A stretch of 64,000 nucleotides of DNA, from contig CM069597.1 of the NCBI GenBank assembly GCA_035771175.1, forward strand, positions 12,373,001 to 12,437,000, written 5' to 3'. A program made the translations under genes and the position numbers. The notes beneath the pieces are model-generated. The model did no database searches, was not told where the DNA came from, and was given only the letters and a program-made list of their open reading frames with translations. This DNA comes from Paratinospora sagittata (lineage: Eukaryota; Streptophyta; Magnoliopsida; Ranunculales; Menispermaceae). Every line of letters begins with the position of its first letter. Position 1 is the first letter of the stretch. This document shows positions 49,601 through 61,600 of this stretch, piece by piece.

Positions 49601-52600
49601 TGTTGTACCTGTTCACCATCACCAATGCACAAAGAACACCAACTCAGAGACAAACAATGTTTGGGAAACCAGGAACCTTTTTTTTGTAAAACCTTCGCTG
49701 TGTTTAGCTTTTTTGTACAACAGTGTCCACCCAAAAAATTTCACTATAGCCGGAACCTGAGCATACCTCAATGTAGAGACAAAAAGGAACAAGATGATAG
49801 GAGGCCAATCAGATAGAAATTTGAAGGAGGATTTATAAGAGAATAAATACCAGAGGGAAGAATGAACCAGGTAATAGTTAATAGTTCCAAAAGCTAAAGA
49901 GAAACTGTAGTTGTACTAATAGTGCTAATTATAATAAATCCACGTATAGATGGACTTTACTATTAAAGGAGGTGTTGTTTCTTGTACTAAACAAAACAAA
50001 AATGCACATCTCACTTACCATTGGAATTTGAGTTATACTTTAGTTGTAGTAGCCAAAGAAGGACAAATAAATTCATTATTTGAAGTAGAGTTATTGTGTT
50101 GTGTCTATAACATATGGCAAGGTATAATAGAAACTATAGATATTAATATTATTATCTTAAGAAATGAATTTGTCAAACAATTATTGATAGATGTTGCTGC
50201 TATCATTATTAATGCAAAGTCATGTACCAAGTCGGTGGTATATCCTATGATTAAAGGACTTCTTGTCAAAAAAGAAAAGGACTCTTAAAATTTGGTAGAA
50301 CTTGCATCTACTAGAATGGGACTGAAGGCTCTTGTCAAGAATCACTAGTAATGGGAAGCCAATTTTATTCTACATTGTCCTTTTTATTTTTATTGAGATA
50401 CAACCCCAATAACCCTGGCGACTCCATCACTGAGGTATCAAGCCACACTTCGTGAGCCCACTAATCCCCACACCACTAAAGCTGAACACAAAGGTCATCA
50501 GTCGCATGAACTTCCGCACGAATTGAGTTTGGAAATCTGTCTCAGGGTAGCGTTACTTCCTCCCATGTCCTGATGCACATGGGACCTCCTTGAATTGGAT
50601 TTGATAAACTACTGCTTTGTCGCGACTCAAACTCTTGATCCCTCAGTTGCCCCTCGTATCTTTGACCAGCTGTGCCAATGACCCGTTGGCATTCTACAAT
50701 GTCACTAATTCAAAGTTCAACGATTAGTAAAAAGATATTGGTAAGTGATTGCTCAAGCACTGAAATTAATTTCATTCCCCTCTAGAGTATTCAACATTTA
50801 GCTATGGTTTGAGGATGACTTCTTATTTTGAATGAAATTCAAAGCTTATGTTGTCTGTAGTATTGGGCACACATAATGGAACTCCATTGATATGAACATA
50901 GAAGTGGTGCCTCTTCTTACAAAAACATAGTGCTTATTCTTGTATATGTTCATAGAGGAGGATCTAATAATAGGCCATACTAATGCAAAACCAATTTGCA
51001 AACGTCTCATTGATTCTGGATATCAATATATGGGTAGTGTTTTTTAATTTCATAAATTAAGGAGACCTGCCTTCGAAAAAAAAAAATAAAATAAAATAAA
51101 ATTAAGGAGACTTGATTTCAAGGCTAATATCATAGGTCTTTCATTAAAGTCTAAGAGTATTTACGCTATTTAAACTTTCATTGAAAGGTAGCTTCTTTGT
51201 GCATAATGTTGTCATTATCACATAGACCAATTACTTCAATAGTTCAATAATACCATCTAGTTGGGGATTGCTACATGGATTGTAATATGATGCTTTCTCA
51301 TATTTTATATGTTCCGTTTCAAATGAACCATTATATCATTCATACTCTTCATTAAAGTTGCTTTTATGAACTATGTAGCATTTGTATTTGCCCAAACCAA
51401 AAGTTTGGGCAAATACGGTTTAGCAGACCTTCAATTTTAATAAACAAATGCATAATTGGTATGACTGCCATGCCAACAGTTGTTAACTGCTTATGTTGCA
51501 TCAGCATAGATTCTAGCCTAATTTAAACTTGAGGCAATTGATATATTTATCCTAATATGTATGTGCAGGTAAGTCAACTATTCTTAGATTGCTCTACAGA
51601 TTTTTTGACCCTCAAGCAGGAGCTGTACGAACCCAATACCTTTGTCCTCCATTATTTTTGTCTTATACTCATCCAGTATAACATCTATGCTTTCACAATT
51701 TAACTTTGCAAGAAGAGTATACTCTTGTCTTTGAAATTAAATATTGTTAAGTGCTTATAAGTGCCTACATCTATACTATTATAATACCAAAAGTTAGAGA
51801 AGTCACACTCTGATCATTTTTAACATTCTTCCAGAAATATCCTTAAAAACTTCATTTTTTAAAATATAAATTATAGGGTGTAAAGGGTAATCTAACTTTT
51901 TCTCCACTACTTCTATACATCTCCTTTACTCTTTTAAGCTGAAATTGGCATTTTTTTAGTTATAAACGTATAATATTTTGCACTTCTTTACCCTTATTTT
52001 GGTTTAAACAAATATGGCAGTTTTTACCCTTCTAATTTAATTAAGAGACACTAAATCTGTTATTGAGAAAAAAAAATACACAAAAAACCATAGAACTTTA
52101 AATTTTATTAATAAATAACTGAAATCATGTGCAACGCACATGCATACACGCTAGTTTTAGTCTTTTAGATATATGCTATTTTGATGAACAATAAAAATAT
52201 CTTTTGTGGTTGTGTATGGCTTCTGCTCTTTTATAATAACGTTAAACATTGCAAAATGTGTCATCGAAACATTCTCTACCTCCATTTTCACTGTGGAATT
52301 GTCCAGAAAATTTTAAACTGTTGCTTTCTTCTACGTGCTTAGAAATATAGCTGAAAGCTGGAAGGGTTCAAACAACCCTTTGTATCATTGATTTTTTTAT
52401 ATGCTTTGGTATTTGATCATTCTCACCACAAAAACTTACTAATGTTGTGCTTTTCAACAGATAAAAATAGATGGTCAGCATATAAAGGATGTGACTACTG
52501 AGAGTCTTAGGAAATCTATTGGGGTTGTGCCACAGGACACAGTGAGTTAACAAAAGTAGAAAAAACTATATAATATGTAGTATTACTATTTCTTTATCTT

Positions 52601-55600
52601 AACATTTTCTTTCTGTAGTTAGCTACCCATTATGATAGATTTTCCAAGATCTTTTTCTTTGATCAACTTTCTGTGTTTAATTATTCTCTATCAGGTACTG
52701 TTCAATGACACAATATTTCACAATATTCTCTATGGTCGTCTATCTGCAACAAAGGAAGAGGTGAGTTGAGTGTTCATTGTTTAAATATCCTTTCTTGATG
52801 ACAATGAGGCATAAACATGTTCTAGAGCTATTGCCAAAATGGTTGGTTAAGCGTGAAATGCTTTGTTTAAGACTTGCTCCTCTCTTTATTGATGCTAAAG
52901 GCATTGGAGGGAGTTTGAGAACTCAGAAAAAATAAAATAAAATAAAATAAAATTACACACTTCTTCTTATTCATTTGAATCAGAATCATCACTTTGTTTG
53001 TTTGTTTTGTTTTGTTTTGTTTTTTTTTTTTTGGCCCGTAAAATAGTCTAATAAATTGTTGCTTGACCCTCACTTCTGCTGCTGTGTGTGATAGATTGGT
53101 TTATTTAGTGGGAAATAGAAGTGTTTCCAATTGACTGAATTTCCAAATGGTAGATACCAAAAATGCTTGCGGAACTGTGAAAGCTTAAGCTCAACTCAAC
53201 AAGCCTTTTTCCAGCTATATAGGATCGTTTACATAAATCTACATCCTCCACTCTGAACCGTGAAAAAATTTAAGCTATATGTAAGAGATCAGCTCCCCTA
53301 CATCAATATGTTACTAGCATATTGAAGGTGTATCTGAGTTTAAAAAAAGAAGTAAGGTAATTTCTCTATGAGCAACGTTTTAATAAGTGTACTTATTAAT
53401 ATGGTTAGAGGATACCTATAAAACCTTTTCATTGGCAGAAAGAGAGTGAGTTTTCTCTTCATAGGCATTGCACAATTTAATGCTTTCATGAAACCCCTAC
53501 CAAGTGCTGTGTCATTCATGCAGCAAAACAGAAAGGAGGAAAACTCCTGTCCTAACCTCTACTTTGCAAATATCATGCTTTTTAGAGTAATGTTTGTTTA
53601 GTTCCTAAATATTTTGTATGCATCTCAAATACTATTTCCTTAAAAACTTCAGCATTGTGGTTTCTTTGCAATTATAGTAGTCTCACTCCAATTCTCATTT
53701 CTTTTTGTATATTCCAGGTGTATGATGCTGCTCGACATGCAGCCATTCACGACACTATCATGAATTTTCCGAAGAAATATTCAACTGTAGTTGGTGAACG
53801 TGGGCTTAAGGTGAGTAGTTATTATCTAACGAGCAATGAGACTTCTATGGTGCGCCTATTTTCCCAAGGGAAAACACTAAGTTTCATTTGAAATGCGAAA
53901 GAATATTATTTGATATTGAAGACCTAAACTGATGCAGTCCAACAAGAGTTGACATTTTTCCATAGAACATCCCAAGAAGGTGTAATGAAAAGGACGTAGG
54001 CGGAATTTTTCTAAAATATTGCGCGTGAGATTTTGCGGAATTTTGGCAAAGCAACACGTGTTTCTAAAGGAAAACGGCGTGTTGATCAATGCTCTGCTAC
54101 ACCGTGACTAATGCCGTTTTTTGAGAAAATTCCTTCGTTTAGGCCTTCGAATTCACGTTTTTACTATTTTAGGAAAGTTTTGTTTCAAGTATAACTCGAA
54201 TTAGGAGAGTTCAATTTTGTTTCCGTTTTTTCCTACGCGATGTATGTCGCGAGATCTTTCTTTCTAGGTAGGTTTTACCGAACTTTTTATTTTTAGTAAC
54301 TTTTACTATTTTTGGTAATTGAGTCGGATTAGGAGTTTTTAGTGGGTTTTGCCTATTTAAGGCCATTGTATGCATTATTAGATTATTATTTTATTTTTTG
54401 AGAATTTGCAAATTCTTCACCTCTTTTTTTTTCGGTATTCTGTAGAATCAACAAGTTTAGAGAAAACCGTTTAGTGCCTTCCTATCACGCCTTGCATCAG
54501 TTGGTATCAGAGTCGCGTTCGTTCTTTCGCCATGCCTCCAAGACGACGATAGCAAGAAGCCCAACTCGATGATGTGTATAGATGCGACGATTATGCACGA
54601 TTTGAGCGGCAAATCACTTAGTTAAGGTGGCAGTTTACCGCGTTTATGCAGAGACAGGATTCGATCTCGAATCCTGCAGATGCTGATATAGATGATGATG
54701 GCAACCCATTCGGTCAAGCACCACAGCCACGTAGAGACCTTGTGGTGCGCGGTGGGGAAAGGCGATGGGAGTTGGGGATCAAGATCGGCATCCCAAAATT
54801 TCATGGGAACATCAAGTCAGAAGAGCTTCTTGATTGGCTTGCTGTTGTTGAAGAGATGTTGGAGTTTAAAGAAGTTCGAGATGATCGACGGGTTCGCTTG
54901 GTAGCCAGTAGGCTATGAGCTAGGGCAGCGGGGTGGTGGCAGCAGAATAAAGCAATGAGGGTGTGATTGGGCAAACCCAAACTTGCGACTTGGGAGAAGA
55001 TGAAGAAAGACATGCGGGCTACCTTCCTCCCATGTAATTATGTGCGAACGATGTACCAACGACTTCAAAACTTGCGCCAAGGATCTCGTTCTGTAGACGA
55101 CTACACGACAAAGTTCTATCAATTGTTGGCTCGTAATGACATCATGGAGACAAAAGATCAGTTGGTGCCATGCTATATTGGCGGCATGCGTCCACAATTT
55201 CAGGACATGTTGAACATGTTTGATTCTGTTACAGTTTATGAAGCACACCAAAGAGCCCTACAATACAAGAAACAGTTAGCCCACCGAGGTGGTGACTTTC
55301 GTCACAGTAGGCACGAGTGCTAATCAACAATGTCCTTCTGGATCTACACGAATGACTGTTAAACCAACACATGATCAAAAGTCGAGATTTGGATTTGGAT
55401 TTGGATCTGGAACTAGTAATATGCGTTGTTTTGGGTGCGGTGAACCAGGGCATCGACAATCAAAGAGTAAAACGAAACGCAAGGCGCTTGTAGTTGACAG
55501 TGCTGAAGAGGAGGACAGTGTACTAGGGACTGCGATCGAGCCAAAATTTGATACTGGTGAGGAGTCCCCTGATGGCAAGGAGCAGCTTGAAGGTGATTGT

Positions 55601-58600
55601 TCTTAGCACCACGACAGCAAGATAATTGGTTGCGGAACAATATCTTCCAATCCACCGGTACCATTGGTGGCAAGGTCTGTCATTTTGTGATTGATTCGGG
55701 CAGTTTAGAAATTGGGCTTGTCGACAACCAAGCACCCGAAGCCTTACAAATTGGCTTGGTTGAAGAAGGGCAACGAGGTTATAGTTTCTCATTGCGCATA
55801 AGTTAGTCTCTCCATCGGCAACAAGTACAAAGACGAGGTGCTGTGTGATGTTGTGGCTAGGGATGCTTGCCATCTGTTACTTGGTCGACCTTGGCAGTAT
55901 GACAACCATGTGATTCATGATGGGCGGACCAATACTTACAATTTCCAGTTTGGAGGTTCGAAAATTATGTTGCTTCCCAACAAGGACAAGTGACCTTCAA
56001 AACCTACTAGTCATGCTACCACCCTTTTGACTCAGGCAAAGTTCGAGCAGGAGATGGTGGAATCAGGCATGGTGTTTGCTTTAGTGAGCAAGACAGTGGA
56101 ACCAAAGGCTACCATTCCTGAGCAGGCCAAGCCCTTACTAGAGGAGTTCTCTGATGTGTTTCCTGATGAGTTGCCTGCGAAGTTACCACCGCTCCGAGAT
56201 ATCCAACATCAGATTGACTTGGTTCCAGGGGCCACGTTGCCTAACAGATCACATTATAGGATGAGTCCCAAAGAGCATGAGGAGTTACGTCGCTAGGTTG
56301 AGGAGCTTCTAGCTAAAGGCCATGTTTGTGAGAGTTTGAGTTCATGTGCTGTTCCAACCCATCTTATCCCAAAGAAGGATGGATCGTGGCGTATGTGCGT
56401 GGACAGTCGGGCCATCAACAAGAATACAGTGCGTTATCGATTTCCTATCTCAAGGCTAGATGACTTACTGGACCAATTGGGAGGTGCATCCGTGTTCAAC
56501 AAGCTAGATCTGAAGAGTGGTTATCATCAGATCCGCATCAGGCCTGGAGACGAGTGGAAGACAACATTCAAAATACGGGAGGGACTGTTTGAGTGGTTGG
56601 TGATGCCTTTTGGATTGTCTAATGCCCCTAGCACTTTCATGTGGGTGATGAATCAAGTCCTCAGACCTTTCATCGGCAAGTTTGTGGTGGTTTACTTTGA
56701 TGATATTTTGATTTATAGCCCTAACCTTACAGTGCATCTTGAACACCTACGGGAGGTACTTTTGACTCTGCGTAGTCACAGCTTGTATGCTGGACCTAAA
56801 AAGTGCACATTCTTATAAGATCGGGTGTTATTTTTAGGTTATGTGGTATCCAACAATGGCTTAGCAGTGGACGAAGCTAAGGTGGCAGCCGTGCAACAAT
56901 GGCCTCAACCTAGGACCATTACAAAAGTGCGCAGTTTTCATGGGCTTGCTTCCTTCTATAGGAGTTTTATTCCACACTTAAGCAGTATTATGGCACCTAT
57001 CACTGATTGCATGAACGGAAAATTTAGTTGGACAGATGAGGCGACAACAACATTCCAGCTGATCAAGAAGAAGTTGCCGCAACCCCAGTTTTGGTGCTTC
57101 TAGATTTCTCCTTGCCTTTTGAGTTACATTGTGATGCTTCAAAGGTTGGCATTGGAGCCGTTTTGAGCCAACGGAGTCGAGCTATAGCCTATTTCAGTGA
57201 GAAGTTATCTGGGGAAAAGCTGCGTTATAGTACATTCGATGTGGAGTTTTATGCAGTGGTCCAAGCTACTCGATATTGGAGTCACTATTTATTCCATGGG
57301 AAGTTCATTCTGTACACTGATCATAGTGCGTTGAAGCACTTGGGCATTCAGGACAAAATATCAGCTCAACATGCATCTTGGGTAGTGTATTTGCAGCAGT
57401 TTACTTTTATAATCAAGCATAATGCTGGCATCCTAAACCGAGTAGCTGACGCGTTGAGTAGGAGACATAATTTTGTGGTGCAGATGCGGGTTGAGGTTCT
57501 AGGATTTGATTCTATTACAGACTAGTATGCTGATGATCCTTACTTTTCTGGGATCCCAAGACAAATACATGATGGGGAACAAATTGATTTTGTTTTGCAG
57601 GATGGGTTCCTGTTTAAGGGTACTCAACTATGTATTCCTAATGGTAGTCTTCGTTTGAAGATCATCAGGAGTTGCATGGTGAAGGCCACGTGGGACGTGA
57701 TCGTACTTTCCGGCTTGTTTCTTCTTCCTACTTTTGGCTAACTATGCACAAAGAAGTGGGTCGATTTGTTGAACGATGTCGTGTTTGCCAGGTGTCCAAG
57801 GGCAAAGCTACTAATGCTAGGTTATATCGGCCTTGGCCCATTCCTACCCAGCCATGGATAGATATTAGCATGGATTTTATCCTTGGTCTTTTGACGACGC
57901 AGCGGGGTCATGATTCCATTTTTGTGGTGGTTGATCGTTTCTCAAAGATGACACATTTCATCCCTTGTAAGAAGACGACGGATGCAGTCAACGTGGTAGT
58001 CCTATTTTTTCGGGATATTTATCGTTTCCATGGGCTCCCTACTTCTATTTTATCAGATCATGATACTCGTTTCATTAGCCATTTTTGGCGAAGTTTATGG
58101 AAGATGGTGAATACGAAGCTTGATTTCAGCAGTGCTTATCATCCACAGACGGACGGTCAGACTGAGGCCACTAATCGTTCCTTGGGCGATCTCCATCGTA
58201 GCTTAGTCGGTGATCATGTGAAGCGGTGGGATCAGAAGCTTTGTCAAGCTGAGTTTGCTCATAATCATGCACATAATCGTAGTACTGGCTTTAGTCCTTT
58301 TGAAGTTGTCTACAGTGTAATGCCCAGATGTCCCCTTGATCTTGCCCCAGTTTCAGATTAGTTACGCATGCATGGCAAGGCTGAGGATTTCGTTCAGCAG
58401 CTCCATCAGACCACTCATGATCGTTTGGTAGAGGTTCCCAAAAGTACAAAACAGTTGTAGATCGGAAACGTCGGCATGTGGAGTTCGAAGTAGGAGATTA
58501 TGTTTGGGCCATATTGACGAAGGATCGCATCCCTGCCCATGAGTACAACAAGCTTGCGGCTCGGAAAATTGGTCCTTTAGAGGTTATTGAAAAGATCAAT

Positions 58601-61600
58601 CCCAATGCTTACCGGTTGAAGTTACTCGGCCACATGCGCACCTCTAATGTTTCTAATGCCAAACACTTCATTCTGTACTTGGGAGATTCTTCTAATGATG
58701 ATGGACCACCTTCAAATTCAAGGTCGAATTTTTCCTATGCTGGGGGGAATGATGCAGCCCAACAAGAGTTGGCATATTTCCATAAGTTAGAACATCCCAA
58801 GAAGGGGGTGTAATGAAAAGGATGTAGGCGGAATTTTTCTAAAAGATTGCGCGTGAGATTTTGTGGAATTTTGAAGAAGCAACACGTGTTTCTAAAGGAA
58901 AACGGCGTGTCGATCAATACTCACTGCTACGCCGTGACTAACACTGTTTTTTGGGCGAATTCCTTCATTTAGGCCTTCGAATTCACGTTTTTACTATTTT
59001 ATGAAAGTTTTGTTTCAAATATAACTCGAATTAGGAGAGTCCTATTTTGTTTCCGTTTTTTCCTATGCGATGTACATCGCGAGATCTTTCTTTCTAGGTA
59101 GGTTTTAGCGAACTTTTTATTTTTAGTAATTTTTGTTATTTTTGGTAATTGAGTCGGATTAGGAGTTTTTAGTGGGTTTTGCCTATTTAAGGCCATTGTA
59201 CGCATTATTAGATTACTATTTGAATATTATTGATTTTTTTAAAGAATTTGCGAATTCTTTACCTCTTTTTTCTTGGTATTCTGTGGAATCAACGAGTTTA
59301 TAGAAAATCATTTATTGTCTTCCTATTACGCCTTGCATCATAAACACATATCCCAAAGATTCTCAAGAAATTTTCAAAGCCACTTAATAGTTAAGTTATT
59401 TATCAAAAATATGTTTGTTATCAATAAAAATGTCTTGCAATTACTTTTGGCTAGCAACTAGGCAAGTGTAATTTTGAACTTTCAACATACACATTCCTAT
59501 TATTTATCATCTATGCTCATAATTTGGTAACAAAGTTTGTGTGTTCTTTGGCAATGGTACTTTTCCTGTCTCTTTCATTGGCATTGGATAAAATGCAATA
59601 CATCAATATGACTTGATTTGGCTAAGAATGTTCATCAGAAGATTGCAATATTTTGGCTTGGACCTTTACATGTATGAAATATTTTGGGCCTCATTTGCCA
59701 GTGTGATTTGGGTGCAGTTTTATGTATTTGAAAAACAAAAGCATTGAATAAGCATTTGGTTGGTTGAATTAAGAACTGCTTTTTCCAAAATTTACCAAGA
59801 AAACAATATCACATAGGCATTACTCAACCAACGACTAGTCCATTGCCTAGATGGTACTTGAGGCAGCCTATGGGGCACTCTAAAATATTTTAAGTTTAAG
59901 GGGGTTGATGTAAATATATGATTTTTAATTTTTTTTATAATTATGAAAAATCTTTAATACATCACATCGAACCACTTAAGAATGATACCTCCAAACCCCC
60001 CCAACCTTGACCTTAAGTTGAAAGTTAGGTTTTTTTCTTTTTTCTTGTTTTAATTCTTCCTTTTCCCCAATTATTAGGCATTTGTAGTAATGTTCTTTGA
60101 GCACTGCATTATAGATCAAAATTAACTCTATTGTTCTATTCTTGATATTGTTGTATTTGCATGTGTGATCATGTATCTTAGGCATTGGCAGAACTTTTAA
60201 TCCAAGTTTTATCCTTTCCTTTTTCTTGTTGCCTAATTCTGAATTTTTGTTTTAATTTTCTTAATATTGTAGAAAATGTTTTCTTCTTTGCCTTAAGCAT
60301 TACATCAAGCATGACTCTTTAAATTGTTGTTATACTATCACTATATGTCAGCTCGTGTCAGTTTTAAATTTTTTTTCTGGTTTTTAATTTTATTGACATA
60401 AAAGTGAAGAATGTAAAATATAATTTATCAATGTTGTACAAATTTAGCTTTCATATTGTGGAAGATGTTTGTAATCATAAATATAGGGTTTGCATATCTA
60501 AAAACTAATTAATTATTTTCTTAGAGAGGTATAACTAAACTTTTTTTTTCAATGCCTATGCACCATTTTGCCTAGATGGAGCCAATTCATATAAATCACC
60601 TTGACACCTTGATGATACTGATTGATAGAGTTTTTTTGCAAATATTGTTTTCTTGAGTTGTCTCCCACAGTTTAAATCATCAATCAAACACGACCCTAGT
60701 TTCCGTCAGTAGATGTTATATATTCTTATTCAAATATGCATAATAGACCAAAATAAGGTCCGACCCTTCCCTGGGTCCCTACACAGGTGGGAGCTTCGTC
60801 ACTGGGCTGCCCTTTTTTTTATGTGACATATACAACTTTTTAACATTTATAACCAAATATTTATCTTAGGATCTTCACCATATATCTTTCGTTCATAGTT
60901 TTTAAAGTTAGTTCTTGACGTAATCTATATGAGAAAATTAGGTGCTAGCAACTTTGCCAATTTGATCATATATGTGAATTGTTTTCCTGCAGCTAAGTGG
61001 TGGTGAAAAGCAGCGGGTTGCACTTGCTCGTGCTTTCTTGAAAGCACCTGCCATTCTGTGAGTAAATTGCACATAATTTTGCCTTTTGCACTCTGTATCC
61101 TTTTTTTTTCTAAAGGACCTTATGGTATCTTGCAAATGTCCCTGGCAAAACAAGGGTGTTGTGTGGTTTGTCCCACATGGCCCTAGGGGTGGCAAAAATG
61201 CTAGTTCGGGTGCTTATTTGGGATGGCATACTCCCCTCTCCCTAGAAAACCGCTTTAAGTTGCTATTGTAGCATTTATCTTTTTGTTTTCCTAGTTTTCT
61301 TATTCTTCTGTCTTTATTTTCATTCCCTTGTTTGGGACTGCATGCCCCCGTGTCCCCCAGAACTCAAGTATCATTAGATGTGTTGCTGTTGTACCATTTA
61401 TAATTTCTTTTCCTAGTTTTCTAATTTTGATTTTCTGTTCTTATTTTCTTTGTAGTCTTGTTTATCTTAGACACTGCACCAACTTTGGGTCATTAAATTG
61501 TTGTTATACTGTAACTATGTAACTATATGCTAGATTGTCTTTTTTTTTTTTTTTAAAAGATAATAATAATTCTTTTGTTTTTAGTTTTTGAGATATGGAA

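Larger units (their letters stand above)
53930..59340 (+). mobile_element. Complete-structure Ty3/gypsy element in ATM3 intron 17
   Basis: 5411 bp with 5' LTR 53930-54499, primer site from 54501 (TTGGTATCAGAG, initiator Met), gag-pol 54532-58740, polypurine tract GGGGGGAA (58742-58749), 3' LTR 58750-59340, and TAAAC on both sides (53925-53929, 59341-59345). LTR ends are TGATGCAG...TTGCATCA. Same strand as ATM3. Reading frames carry several stops, so it cannot make its own proteins. Confidence 0.92.

Noticed and set aside
53934..53980. First impression that the 5' flank of the intron-17 gypsy element held stray internal sequence
   Set aside because: The shared stretch is simply the start of the LTR; placing the LTR start at TGATGCAG gives inverted ends and the TAAAC duplication.
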